DNA of 64,000 nucleotides from Deinococcus sp045062605 (GCF_045062605.1 NZ_JBJGDW010000009.1:1-64000), one strand, 5' to 3'; positions 19,024 through 29,482 are shown, counted from the stretch's first letter. A program made the numbers and translations. The notes: generated from the sequence alone by a model not told the origin.

Positions 19024-19326
19024 GCCGTATCACATGATGATCAGCACCAGCGGCTAACTTGACCTCGTTAATCTATACATGTGTTCCGTGAACCTCTGAA
19101 GCTGAAGATGTGCGGCCTGCTGCCCTGGAGTTCTGGCGCGGCGTGAGCAGCCCCCGCTTCCGCAGCCGCCTGCAACAACGCGCTGAATTCGGTGCAGGTG
19201 GGCTGGATCTGGACTTAGCGGGTCACGCTGGACGACGCCAGAAAGCCCGCATCCAGCTACATCCTGAGCCGGGCAGGGGCGGGCGCGGAGTTTCAGGAAC
19301 AGTTCGTGCGCGCCGGAAAACCAGTG
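19024..19326. other. Probable decayed coding sequence upstream of repeat copy 3
   Basis: No intact gene. In one frame a protein-like stretch is interrupted by a TAG near 19,218 and then continues as V-T-L-D-D-A-R-K-P-A-S-S-Y-I-L-S to about 19,326, exactly where the repeat begins. This suggests a gene remnant, but I recognise no family. Confidence 0.35.
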
Positions 19327-19463
19327 ATACGGACTCCGATTGAAAGGTGTTAGAAACACCTGGAAATCCGAACGGAGTGAGCAGGAGAAAAACGGGTTCC
19401 GGGCGTGGAGTGTAGGAATCGGCGCTGTCCCGATTTCTATCGCGTTACAGACGGAATCCGTAT
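19327..19463 (+). repeat. Dispersed inverted-repeat element, family A copy 3 (short form)
   Basis: 137 bp with terminal inverted repeats ATACGGACTCCG at the left and CGGAATCCGTAT at the right, one mismatch in 12. An inner hairpin GGTGTTAGAAACACC lies near the left end. It is the clearest copy of the family and aligns end to end with copy 1. Confidence 0.85.
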
Positions 19464-19690
19464 AAGGGGTTTGCGGAAATCCCAGAACAGGGGGGCCTGG
19501 GTCTGTTCCAGAACAGATTGGCGGATTCCTGATGCCGGACGGTCATGCAGCCAGGATGAGAAAATAGGGCGCAGAATCACAGCCTGACCGCCTGTGACCG
19601 CCTCTGCCTGCCCACTGTCGTCCGGCCCGCACACCGGACCCTGGAGTGCGTCCATGCCGAGAACCGAGACAACCTTGCTCGTCGATTCTC
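19464..19690. other. Spacer between two repeat copies
   Basis: No open frame with a credible start and no hairpin of note. It may be residual gene sequence, but I cannot assign it. Confidence 0.35.
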
Positions 19691-19864
19691 GTACGGACTC
19701 CGATTGAATCGTTTGCAAAAACGACGAACATCCAAGCGGGAGGAATAGCGTCCTCATGGGCGTCTGTTCATGACGAAAGCGAACAGGAGAAGAATCAGTT
19801 CCAGGCGTGGAATTGCCAAACTGGTGTTTTCCCAGTTTGTTAATGAAACAGCCGGAATTCATAT
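19691..19864 (+). repeat. Dispersed inverted-repeat element, family A copy 4 (medium form)
   Basis: 174 bp from GTACGGACTCCG to CCGGAATTCATAT. The first 20 bases match copy 3, while the interior matches the reverse complement of copy 2 (TTTGCAAA, CATGGGCGTCTGTTCATGAC, GGCGTGGAATTG). It shows that the short and long forms belong to one family with conserved ends and a variable centre. Confidence 0.8.
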
Positions 19865-20074
19865 GACCCACACCCTGCGCGTCGCCGACTGGCCCCCCAG
19901 CTCCAGCCCGGTCTGCTTGCAGGGGGTGTGGCGCAGCCGCCACCGGACGGAAACATTGACGACTGGGGGTCACTGGCCGACGCCCGGATGTACCACGCCA
20001 AACGGCGGCATATCGTGGGCAATCAGGCGGACTGGAGCCTGGATTTCGGGAGGGTCGCCCACACAGTCCCCTGA
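19865..20074 (+). pseudogene. Gene fragment truncated at repeat copy 4
   Basis: An open frame with no start codon of its own begins exactly at the edge of the repeat and runs 69 codons to TGA 20072. The second half looks like real protein (D-G-N-I-D-D-W-G-S-L-A-D-A-R-M-Y-H-A, then V-G-N-Q-A-D-W-S-L-D-F). I read this as the C-terminal remnant of a gene cut by the repeat insertion. I do not recognise the family. Confidence 0.4.
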
Positions 20075-20209
20075 GCCGAGGCAGCGACGGACCCCTCTGC
20101 CCTCTCCTTTGCAACAGGAGCTGGAATCAGAGCGGGCCGGTATAGCATGCCCCTGCGCGGCGCGGTCCTGTCTGGCGCGCGCACAACACTTTGGGGAGGG
20201 AGAAGACTG

Positions 20210-21616
20210 ATGTGGCATGACACGTACCTGAGAGTCGTCTTACAGCCCGATTACGACTATGCCAGCGAACACCTGCTGCCCCACCTCTTCGACGCCCTGA
20301 GTGCCCACGCCCTGATGCTGGACGCTTGCGGTGTGGCGCACGCAGGTACGGCGGCCACGCTGCTGCGTGAGATTCGCCGTCAGCCTTTCCCAGCCTACGA
20401 TCCCAGCGTCGAGGACGTGTTCTTTACCCTGGACCGTGAGCTGGCCGCCCGCGACGCAAGTGCGGCGGGGGCTTTGCGAACGGCGCTGTCGCGCAACGAT
20501 CTGGACATGACCATCTACCGCCTGAGTGCCCGGCTGCGTCTGATGCGGGCGATGGAACGGGTGCTGCGCCTGCGCCGCACCCTGCTGAATCTGGCCGCCC
20601 GCGAGATCGACACCGTGATCGTGGCCTACACGCACCATCAGCCTGCCCAGCCCACCACGCTGGCGCACTACCTGACGGCGGTGGAAAACGTCCTGGCCCG
20701 CGATACCGTGCGGATGCTGGGGGCCATGACGCACCTGAACATCAGTCCGATGGGCGCGGTGGCCCTGGGCGGCACCAGTTTCCCGATTGACCGGACGCTG
20801 ACATCTACCCTGCTGGCCTTTGACCGGCCTATCGAGAACACCTACGACGCTGTGAGCGCCAGCGACTGGCAGGTGGAGATCGCCAGCGTGATCACGGTGG
20901 TGTCCACCACGCTTTCCAGGATGCTGTATGACCTGCTGTTCTGGGCCTCGCGCGGGCTGCTGTCGCTGGAGGACGGTCTGGTGCAGGGCAGCAGCGTGAT
21001 GCCGCAGAAACGCAATCCGGTGGCGCTGGAACATGCCCGCACCAAGTTCAGCAAGGCCATCGGCGTGACCCAGAGCGTGATCATCAGCAGCCACAATGTC
21101 CCCTTTGGGGACATCAACGATCCCGGCCCGGACATGCAGCCGCCCCTGACCAGCATGTGGCACGACTTCCGCGACGGTCTGGAACTGCTGATCGCCTCCT
21201 TGACCCACCCCAACCTCAACCGCGAGGAATGGCTGCGCGAGGCCCAACAGGGCGAATCGGTGGTCACCGAACTGGCCGACGTGATCGCCCGGCATACAGG
21301 GTGCGGTTTTCGGGAAGCCCACGCCCATGTCAAGACGCTGCTGGACCATCTGCACGCCCGGGGCCGCGCCGTCAGCACCCTGACCGCCGCTGATCTTGGC
21401 GCAGTTGGATTGGAGTTGCCGGAAGCCGAGGTGCGAAGTGCCCTGAACCCGGCAGAATTCATCGCCCGGCGGACCACTTTTGGCGGCCCCGCCCCCTCGG
21501 TGATGGCTGGGGAAATTGCGGCGGCCCGCGAACGCCTTGATGCCGATACCAACCACCATGACCACCTCACCACCCGCTTTGTGTCTGCACGCACGCACCT
21601 TGAAGGAGGTTCGTAG
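20210..21616 (+). CDS. Argininosuccinate lyase-family enzyme (fumarase/aspartase superfamily)
   Basis: Predicted lyase forming a fumarate-like double bond by beta-elimination, 468 aa. The superfamily loop G-S-S-V-M-P-Q-K-R-N-P near residue 260 contains the catalytic Ser. Upstream, R-N-D-L-D-M-T-I-Y-R and Y-T-H-H-Q-P-A-Q-P-T-T-L resemble the R-N-D and T-H-x-Q-x-A-Q-P motifs of ArgH rather than PurB. The N-terminal 80 residues are unlike ordinary ArgH, which argues for a paralogue with a different substrate. GGGAGGGAGAAG before ATG 20210 sets the start. An SDR dehydrogenase follows in what is probably the same operon. Confidence 0.75.
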   Translation: MWHDTYLRVVLQPDYDYASEHLLPHLFDALSAHALMLDACGVAHAGTAATLLREIRRQPFPAYDPSVEDVFFTLDRELAARDASAAGALRTALSRNDLDMTIYRLSARLRLMRAMERVLRLRRTLLNLAAREIDTVIVAYTHHQPAQPTTLAHYLTAVENVLARDTVRMLGAMTHLNISPMGAVALGGTSFPIDRTLTSTLLAFDRPIENTYDAVSASDWQVEIASVITVVSTTLSRMLYDLLFWASRGLLSLEDGLVQGSSVMPQKRNPVALEHARTKFSKAIGVTQSVIISSHNVPFGDINDPGPDMQPPLTSMWHDFRDGLELLIASLTHPNLNREEWLREAQQGESVVTELADVIARHTGCGFREAHAHVKTLLDHLHARGRAVSTLTAADLGAVGLELPEAEVRSALNPAEFIARRTTFGGPAPSVMAGEIAAARERLDADTNHHDHLTTRFVSARTHLEGGS

Positions 21617-21633
21617 CAGAACCTAACCTTCCA

Positions 21634-22437
21634 TTGAAACTCCTTGGCATCCATGCCGCCGTCAACGACACTGGAAGCAAGACCAGAACACAGGTACAAG
21701 CGCAGAACATCGTCGTTACCGGAGCGGCGCGCGGCATCGGACGGGCCATTGCAATGCTGTACGCCGAACGCGGTGCAAAGGTCCTCAGCGTGGACCTGAC
21801 CCTACCGCCCACCCTGAAAAACCAGGAGCGCGTCAGGGCCGATGTCAGCAGCCCCGCCGGACGCGAACGCATCGTGCGGGCGGCGCGGGCACTGGGGGGC
21901 GTGGACGTGCTGGTCCACAACGCCGCCTATCAAGGCGCGCACGGCAGCGTGCTGGAGGTCAGCGAGCGTGGCTGGGCCAAAACCCTGAGCGTGAACCTGA
22001 CGGCCCCGCTGCTGCTGACGCGCGCGTTAATCGATCTGATGCCGCCGGGCGGCGCGGTGGTGAACGTAGCCTCGGTGCAGGGGCTGTTTGCCGAGCAGGA
22101 CAACGCGGCCTACACCGCCAGCAAGGGCGGGCTGGTCAACCTGACCCGCGCGATGGCGCTGGATCTGGCACCACGCGGCCTGCGGGTCAACGCAGTGGCC
22201 CCCGGCGCGATCAGTACCGAGGGGCTGCTGGCGGGCATCGAGCAGAGTGACGATCCGCCTGCCACCCGCCGCGACTACGAGGACCTGCACGCCCTGCGCC
22301 GCCTGGGCACGCCGCAGGAAGTGGCGCAGGTGGTCTATTTTCTGGGCAGCCCGGAGGCCAGTTTCATGACCGGGGCCATCGTGCCGGTGGACGGGGGCAT
22401 GACCGCCAGCTTCATGATGGCCGGGCGGCCCGTGTAA
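21634..22437 (+). CDS. SDR-family oxidoreductase
   Basis: NAD(P)-dependent short-chain dehydrogenase. The coenzyme motif T-G-A-A-R-G-I-G starts about residue 30, followed by N-A-A-Y in place of the usual N-N-A-G, catalytic Ser in V-N-V-A-S-V-Q-G, and Y-T-A-S-K with the Tyr and Lys. P-G-A-I-S-T and the C-terminal P-V-D-G-G-M-T are typical of classical SDRs. The start is odd: the only in-frame candidate after the preceding stop is TTG 21634. The nearest SD (GGAGGT at 21,604) is 24 bp away, and about 25 unconserved residues precede the Rossmann fold. A non-canonical start or a frameshift is possible. Coupled position suggests one pathway with the lyase. Confidence 0.8.
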   Translation: MKLLGIHAAVNDTGSKTRTQVQAQNIVVTGAARGIGRAIAMLYAERGAKVLSVDLTLPPTLKNQERVRADVSSPAGRERIVRAARALGGVDVLVHNAAYQGAHGSVLEVSERGWAKTLSVNLTAPLLLTRALIDLMPPGGAVVNVASVQGLFAEQDNAAYTASKGGLVNLTRAMALDLAPRGLRVNAVAPGAISTEGLLAGIEQSDDPPATRRDYEDLHALRRLGTPQEVAQVVYFLGSPEASFMTGAIVPVDGGMTASFMMAGRPV

Positions 22438-22686
22438 AACCTCTGGCTGGAGGACGGCACCAGAACAGGATGGATGCTGCCGCTTTTCAATCTCGGCCTA
22501 GACAGCAGCCCGCAATGAATTTCAACTTCACAGGAGCGGACCCTGTTCCTCCGCCCCACAGCGCAAGCAGACCGTAGACGGTGTCCGCATCAATTAGCCC
22601 GGTAACAAGGCGGTCTCTCTTCCGATGGACGCTCGGAAGGTGAGAGGACGATCCCAAATCGCAGCACCAACAAGGCCGGGCCTCTC

Positions 22687-22901
22687 CTAGCGCCCCTTCT
22701 CGGCCCCGGATTTGCGGATGGCGTCCAGCAATTTGCCCACGGCCTGCGCCACGTTTCCGGCCTCGCGGCGTACGTCGGGGTCACGGGAGAAGCGGGTCAG
22801 GCGTTCGGAAGCGTCACGCACGGCGCGCAGCAAAGACTCGGTGGGGACGCTGGTGCGCCTCTTTCCAAAGTCAGATGGGTCAGGCGGCGTTTTTGGATCA
22901 G

Positions 22902-22905
<4 letters not shown>
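22687..22905 (-). CDS. Small hypothetical protein coupled to amylosucrase
   Basis: I do not recognise this 72-aa protein. It is basic and helical, with T-E-S-L-L-R-A-V-R-D-A-S-E-R-L and V-A-Q-A-V-G-K-L-L-D-A-I-R, suggesting an amphipathic or coiled-coil helix, and no membrane segment. Its ATG overlaps the amylosucrase stop (ATGA), so it is translated by coupling. Codon use is like the neighbours. It could be a regulator or folding partner, or unrelated. Confidence 0.6.
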
Positions 22906-24860
<1,955 letters not shown>

Positions 24861-24868
24861 TGCCTGTC

Positions 24869-24874
24869 AGCATA
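24869..24874 (-). promoter_or_regulatory. -10 box of the amylosucrase gene, near-leaderless
   Basis: TATGCT on the minus strand ends 8 nt before the first ATG. Transcription probably starts within 1-2 nt of it, with tandem ATG codons. Confidence 0.5.
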
Positions 24875-24925
24875 CGGTCTGGTTGGAAGTGTTTCCAATA
24901 CCGGGGCTAAAAGTCTGACGGCATA

Positions 24926-24955
24926 GAAAAAGGCGGCAGATGCTCTCCGCCGCCT
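24926..24955 (-). terminator. Rho-independent terminator of the DUF2171 gene
   Basis: On the minus strand AGGCGGC/GCCGCCT forms the stem, followed by a T-run with one interruption. Confidence 0.75.
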
Positions 24956-24971
24956 CCGATTCAGGCCGTGT

Positions 24972-25247
24972 TTACTTCATCGCTTCTTCGCGGGTGACGT
25001 TCAGGTACACCGCCACATCGTCCATGCTTTCCACCTGGGTCAGCGAGACATAGTGGTGCTGGCCGTCGCTGCTGTCACTCTTGGTCAGTTTGATCTTGTC
25101 GCCATCCAGATGGTCCAGGGTGCCGACATGCTCGCCGTTCTTGTCCTTGACCTGCATGTGCTCGCCGCCCTTGTCCAGACGCTCCTTGAGGTCCTTGGCA
25201 ATGCGTTCGGTGATCTGGCCTGCGTCCATTTTATCATTCTGTGTCAT
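24972..25247 (-). CDS. DUF2171 family protein
   Basis: Small soluble protein of 91 aa. The second half carries the DUF2171 pattern H-V-G-T-L-D-H-L-D-G-D-K-I-K-L-T-K-x-D-S-S-D-G-Q-H-H-Y-V with a PRC-barrel-like beta arrangement. The first 30 residues are a charged helix. Function is unknown; related proteins are numerous in Deinococcus and thought to be stress-associated, which I cannot confirm here. It is monocistronic with a leaderless promoter and its own terminator. Confidence 0.8.
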   Translation of the reverse strand: MTQNDKMDAGQITERIAKDLKERLDKGGEHMQVKDKNGEHVGTLDHLDGDKIKLTKSDSSDGQHHYVSLTQVESMDDVAVYLNVTREEAMK

Positions 25248-25253
25248 GCCCCC

Positions 25254-25259
25254 AGGCTA
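25254..25259 (-). promoter_or_regulatory. Leaderless -10 box of the DUF2171 gene
   Basis: TAGCCT on the minus strand ends 6 nt before ATG 25247. Confidence 0.6.
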
Positions 25260-25358
25260 GGCCCGGCAGATGACCCTCAGATTGGCGGAGGCGTTAGACA
25301 ACGTTGAGAGTTGGGCCGTTGCGTAAGCGGTCTGGCGGAAGCGGTGGCCCCAGCCCCC

Positions 25359-25364
25359 TAGGCT
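25359..25364 (+). promoter_or_regulatory. Leaderless -10 box of the 3-methyladenine glycosylase gene
   Basis: TAGGCT ends 7 nt before ATG 25372. Confidence 0.6.
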
Positions 25365-25371
25365 GCTGGGC

Positions 25372-26022
25372 ATGTTGTTCGACTCGCCCGATACGAGCCA
25401 TACCCAGGCCCTGACCCCCGACTTCTTCGCGGGCGATCCTGTAGAAGTGGCGCGGCAATTGATCGGCACGGTGCTGGTGCGTGTGCTGCCAGACGGCGCG
25501 GTGATAGCTGCCCGCATCGTGGAAACCGAGGGCTACGACAGCCCACGCGATCCCAGTTGCCATGTGATCGCCCGGCTGCCCGGCGCGGCGGCGGCGATGG
25601 GCGGTGAGCCGGGCCGCGTCTATTTCCATTACGCCTACAAACAGGCCCTGCTGAACGTCACCTGTCGGCCCGTGGGTGTGCAGGCGTCCATCCTGATTCG
25701 TGCCGTGCAACCGCTGCTGGGCGAGGAGCGAATGCGCGAACTGCGCCCCGTCAAACGCCCGATTGACCTGAGCAACGGCCCCGCCAAACTGGTGACGGCG
25801 CTGGGGCTGACTGAGGAACTGAAGGGCCAGCCGATCAACGGTCCCGCCTTCTACATCGTGCCGGGCGAGGCGCTGCCAGATTCAGAGGTGGAGATTACTT
25901 CCCGCGTGGGCCTGCGCCGGGGGGCAGAGTTGCCCTGGCGGTTTCTGATTCGGGGCAATCCGTGGGTGTCGCCTGGAAAACCGAGCGCGGCCACGACGGA
26001 AACGGGCCTCAGCCAGCCGTAA
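25372..26022 (+). CDS. DNA-3-methyladenine glycosylase (AAG/MPG family)
   Basis: Base-excision repair enzyme removing alkylated purines, 216 aa. The family start D-F-F-A-G-D-P-V-E-V-A-R-Q-L-I-G is followed by the catalytic Glu region R-I-V-E-T-E-G-Y (residues 48-55), Y-F-H-Y-A-Y near 90 (carrying the Tyr that normally intercalates) and L-S-N-G-P-A-K-L near 147. Usual M-Y-V-x-Y-G in this family is here V-Y-F-H-Y-A, a conservative change. Its 3-prime end overlaps the convergent meaB gene by 14 bp. Confidence 0.9.
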   Translation: MLFDSPDTSHTQALTPDFFAGDPVEVARQLIGTVLVRVLPDGAVIAARIVETEGYDSPRDPSCHVIARLPGAAAAMGGEPGRVYFHYAYKQALLNVTCRPVGVQASILIRAVQPLLGEERMRELRPVKRPIDLSNGPAKLVTALGLTEELKGQPINGPAFYIVPGEALPDSEVEITSRVGLRRGAELPWRFLIRGNPWVSPGKPSAATTETGLSQP

Positions 26023-26950
26023 GCGCCGCCACACCCTGAATCGCTGTCAGCCTCCCAGCCTCCACCTCTGCCCGTAGATTCTGGAGCTTTCGCGGATCTA
26101 ATCCAGCACGGAACATCCGCCACGCTGCCTCCCGCAGCAATTCGTCAAACCACTGGGCGGTCTGAGCGCGGCGTCTGACTTCCAAATTGACTTCCTGCAC
26201 GTATTCCAGAACCACGTCCCAGACTTCTGGCACGCCCTCACCCGTCAAGGCGGAGGCGCGCAGAGAGCGGGGCCGCCAGGGCGCATCATGCGGGGTCAGC
26301 AGGTTCAGGGCGGCGCGGAGTTCGGTCTGGGCGCGAATGGCCGATTTTAAATCACTGTCCGCCTTGTTCACCACGCACACGTCAGCCAGTTCCATGATGC
26401 CGCGCTTGATGCCCTGCAACTCATCCCCGGCGTTGGGCAGCGTGAGCAGCACAAACAGATCGGTCATGGCGGCCACCTGCGTCTCGCTCTGGCCCACGCC
26501 GACGGTTTCCACCAGCACCACGTCGTAACCCGCCGCCTCGCATAGGGTGATGGCCTCGCGGGTGCGCCGGGCCACGCCGCCCAGATTGCCCCTGGCCGGG
26601 CTCGGGCGAATGTAGGCGTTGGGGTGAACGGTCAGCCGGGGCATGCGCGTCTTGTCGCCCATGATGCTGCCGCCCGTGCGGGCGCTGCTGGGGTCCACGG
26701 CCAGCACGGCGACTTTGTGACCTGCATCGGCCAAGTGAATGCCCAGCGCCTCGATAAAGGTCGACTTGCCCACCCCCGGCACGCCCGTCAGGCCCACCCG
26801 GATGGACTGCCCGGCGTGCGGCGCGACTTCTGAAAGCAAAGCTTGGGCCTCTGCCTCGTGGTCAGGACGCGTGGACTCGCTCAGGGTGATGGCGCGGGCC
26901 AGCGCGCGGCGACTGCCGGACAGGAGGGGGGCGGCTAGTGGGTGGGCCAT
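26009..26950 (-). CDS. meaB: Methylmalonyl-CoA mutase-associated GTPase (MeaB/ArgK family)
   Basis: G-protein chaperone that protects and reloads adenosylcobalamin in methylmalonyl-CoA mutase, 313 aa. Walker A is G-V-P-G-V-G-K-S-T near residue 52. Further motifs are V-D-P-S-S-x-x-T-G-G-S-I, V-E-T-V-G-V-G-Q-S and V-N-K-A-D for guanine. The dimerisation arm lies at the C-terminus. ATG 26948-26950 lies 46 bp downstream of the mutase stop on the same strand; a longer frame into the mutase gene adds nothing conserved. No clear SD is seen. Confidence 0.9.
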   Translation of the reverse strand: MAHPLAAPLLSGSRRALARAITLSESTRPDHEAEAQALLSEVAPHAGQSIRVGLTGVPGVGKSTFIEALGIHLADAGHKVAVLAVDPSSARTGGSIMGDKTRMPRLTVHPNAYIRPSPARGNLGGVARRTREAITLCEAAGYDVVLVETVGVGQSETQVAAMTDLFVLLTLPNAGDELQGIKRGIMELADVCVVNKADSDLKSAIRAQTELRAALNLLTPHDAPWRPRSLRASALTGEGVPEVWDVVLEYVQEVNLEVRRRAQTAQWFDELLREAAWRMFRAGLDPRKLQNLRAEVEAGRLTAIQGVAALTAG

Positions 26951-26996
26951 AGGAATGGGATGGAAGAGTCGCACAGATCGGGGCCAGCGGCAGGCT

Positions 26997-29150
26997 TCAA
27001 ACCGCCTGCCCGTTCCGCTCATTCAACAGCCGCAAAACCTCGCGCGCACTGGTCAGAATGGGCGTTCCTGGTCCAAAAATACCTGCAACGCCCGCCGCAC
27101 GCAGCGCCGCGTAATCCTGCTGGGGAATCACACCGCCTGCGACCACTAGAATGTCGCCTGCTTCCTGTTCACTGAGCGCGGCGATCAATTGCGGAATCAG
27201 CGTCTTGTGGCCCGCTGCCTGGGAACTGACGCCGATCACATGCACGTCGTTCTCCACAGCCTGCCGCGCGGCCTCGTCGGGGGTCTGAAACAGCGGTCCC
27301 ACGTCCACGTCGAAACCCAGATCGGCAAATCCAGTGGCAATGACCTTCGCACCCCGATCATGGCCGTCCTGGCCCATCTTAACCACCAGCATGCGGGGGC
27401 GGCGGCCCTCGGCCTCGGCGAAGGCTTCAATGTCGCCTTGCAGGGCGGCAAAGCCCTCGTCCCCGACGTAACCCTGCGCATAAACGCCGCTCAGGGTGCG
27501 GACCTCGGCGCTGTGACGGCCCCAGACCCGCTCCAGCGCGTCGCTGACCTCGCCCACCGTGCAGCGGGCGCGCATGGCCTCCACCGCCAGGGCCAGCAGG
27601 TTGCCAGTTGCGGTGCGGGCGGCGTTTTCCAGCGCGTCCAGAGATGCTTTGACCGCTTCCGGGTCACGCTCGGCCTTAACCCAGTTCAGCCGCGCGATCT
27701 GGGATTCGCGTACCGCGTCGTTATCAATTTCCAGCAGGTCCACGGGCGTCTGCTCCTGGAGGCGGTACTTGTTGACGCCCACGATCACGTCCTCGCCCCG
27801 GTCAATCCGCGCCTGTTTGCGGGCCGCGCTTTCCTCAATTCTCAGCTTGGGAATTCCGGCCTCAATGGCCTTGGCCATGCCGCCCAGTTCCTCCACCTCG
27901 CGCATCAGCTCACGCGCCTTCTCGGCCAGATCAAAGGTCAGGCGTTCCATCAGGTAGCTGCCGCCCCAGGGGTCCACCACATCAGGGATGCCGGTTTCCT
28001 CCTGAATCAGAAGCTGCGTGTTGCGGGCAATCCGCGCCGAGAACTCGGTGGGCAGGCCAATCGCCTCGTCAAAGGCGTTGGTGTGCAGGCTCTGGGTGCC
28101 GCCGAAGACCGCCGCCATCGCCTCCACCGCCGTCCGCACGACGTTGTTGTACGGGTCCTGCTCAGTCAGGGACCAGCCGGAGGTCTGACAGTGGGTTCGC
28201 AGTGCGCGGCTCATCGGGTTTTTGGGGTCAAAGCCCGCCATGATCTCGTCCCACAGCAAACGGGCAGCGCGGAGTTTGGCAACCTCGGTGTAGAAGTTCA
28301 TGCCGATGGCGAAGAAGAAGCTCAGGCGCGGGGCGAAGGCGTCCACATCCAGCCCCTTCTTCAGCGCAGCCCGCACGTATTCCAGGCCGTCGGCCAGGGT
28401 GTAGGCCAGTTCCAGCGCGGCATTTGCCCCGGCCTCCTGCAAGTGGTAGCCACTGATGGAGATGGAATTGAAGCGTGGCATCTTCTCAGCGGTGTAGGCG
28501 ATGATGTCCGCCACAATCCGCATAGATGGCTCCGGCGGGTAAATGTAGGTGTTGCGGACCATGAATTCTTTGAGAATGTCGTTCTGGATGGTGCCGGAGA
28601 GTTGATCGAGACTGGCCCCGCCCTCCTGCCCGGCCACGATGTACCCGGCCAGAATCGGCAACACTGCGCCGTTCATGGTCATGGACACCGACATCTGGTC
28701 CAGGGGAATGCCGTCGAACAGCAGTTTCATATCTTCAACGCTGTCAATCGCCACTCCAGCCTTGCCCACGTCGCCCACCACGCGCGGGTGATCCGAGTCG
28801 TAGCCCCGGTGGGTGGCCAGATCGAAGGCCACCGACAGGCCCTTTTGTCCGGCGGCCAGATTGCGGCGGTAGAAGGCGTTGCTGGCCTCGGCGGTGGAAA
28901 ACCCCGCGTACTGCCGGATGGTCCAGGGCCGCGCGGCGTACATGGTGGCGCGGGGGCCGCGCGTGTAGGGAGAAAGTCCAGGCAGGGTGTCGGCCCCACC
29001 CGCTTCAGGCAGATCGGCGCGGGTGTAAAGCGCTTTGAGGATCAGGCCCTCGGGCGTTGTGCGGTTTAGCGTTTCTGGCTCCGCGCCCTTCAGGTCCTTG
29101 CGGGCCAGCGCCTTCCAGGCGTCCAGCTTGGGTATGTGTTGATCGCTCAT
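26997..29150 (-). CDS. Methylmalonyl-CoA mutase, single-chain catalytic subunit
   Basis: Adenosylcobalamin-dependent interconversion of methylmalonyl-CoA and succinyl-CoA. The 717-aa chain has the N-terminal TIM barrel (R-Q-Y-A-G-F-S-T-A near residue 78, the substrate region) and the C-terminal B12 domain with base-off signature D-G-H-D-R-G (about 600) plus the G-V-S-S-Q-A-A-G and V-V-A-G-G-V-I-P strands. This is the homodimeric catalytic type, needing no small subunit. ATG 29148-29150 follows ACGGAGG. meaB follows directly. A methylmalonyl-CoA epimerase is not nearby. Confidence 0.95.
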   Translation of the reverse strand: MSDQHIPKLDAWKALARKDLKGAEPETLNRTTPEGLILKALYTRADLPEAGGADTLPGLSPYTRGPRATMYAARPWTIRQYAGFSTAEASNAFYRRNLAAGQKGLSVAFDLATHRGYDSDHPRVVGDVGKAGVAIDSVEDMKLLFDGIPLDQMSVSMTMNGAVLPILAGYIVAGQEGGASLDQLSGTIQNDILKEFMVRNTYIYPPEPSMRIVADIIAYTAEKMPRFNSISISGYHLQEAGANAALELAYTLADGLEYVRAALKKGLDVDAFAPRLSFFFAIGMNFYTEVAKLRAARLLWDEIMAGFDPKNPMSRALRTHCQTSGWSLTEQDPYNNVVRTAVEAMAAVFGGTQSLHTNAFDEAIGLPTEFSARIARNTQLLIQEETGIPDVVDPWGGSYLMERLTFDLAEKARELMREVEELGGMAKAIEAGIPKLRIEESAARKQARIDRGEDVIVGVNKYRLQEQTPVDLLEIDNDAVRESQIARLNWVKAERDPEAVKASLDALENAARTATGNLLALAVEAMRARCTVGEVSDALERVWGRHSAEVRTLSGVYAQGYVGDEGFAALQGDIEAFAEAEGRRPRMLVVKMGQDGHDRGAKVIATGFADLGFDVDVGPLFQTPDEAARQAVENDVHVIGVSSQAAGHKTLIPQLIAALSEQEAGDILVVAGGVIPQQDYAALRAAGVAGIFGPGTPILTSAREVLRLLNERNGQAV

Positions 29151-29224
29151 GCGCTGTGGCCTCCGTGTGGGGCCATGATGCCACGCGCGGGTCTAACGGG
29201 CGTTAGGGAAAGCCCTCAGTTTCT

Positions 29225-29470
29225 CTAGGCCACCGCCCCCGCCAGCGCCTCCTCGATACCGCGCCCCCTCCAGCCCGTTTCCAGGAACTGCACCTCTCCC
29301 CCGTCCCACAGCAGATGCGCGCCGATCACGGCTCCCCCGGCAATGGCCAGGGCCGCCGCATTCAGGCTGTCCAGCGGGGCCTGCGGGCAAAGCCGGGCAG
29401 CGACGACGCGCAGGGCGGGGGCCAGGGGCAGAGGCGGACAGGTGACACGGACACGGGCAGGCAGACTCAC
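29225..29470 (-). CDS. Small hypothetical protein with a leaderless GTG start
   Basis: I do not recognise this protein of 81 aa. It has a hydrophobic middle (A-A-A-L-A-I-A-G-G-A-V-I-G-A-H-L-L) that is weak as a membrane helix, then W-D-G-G-E-V-Q-F-L-E-T-G-W-R-G-R-G. GTG 29468-29470 is favoured because TACCCT ends exactly 6 nt upstream. A longer frame exists but overlaps the opposite-strand small genes. It ends 75 bp before the mutase start. Confidence 0.5.
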   Translation of the reverse strand: MSLPARVRVTCPPLPLAPALRVVAARLCPQAPLDSLNAAALAIAGGAVIGAHLLWDGGEVQFLETGWRGRGIEEALAGAVA

Positions 29471-29476
29471 CCCCAC

Positions 29477-29482
29477 AGGGTA
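29477..29482 (-). promoter_or_regulatory. Leaderless -10 box before the GTG-start gene
   Basis: TACCCT on the minus strand ends 6 nt before GTG 29470. Confidence 0.5.

Noticed and set aside
20147..20209. Upstream in-frame ATG of the lyase gene
   Set aside because: The strong SD lies before ATG 20210 and the extra residues are Arg/Gly-rich and unlike the family.
22438..22686. Short frames downstream of the SDR gene
   Set aside because: No start signal or protein-like composition; treated as an intergenic gap.
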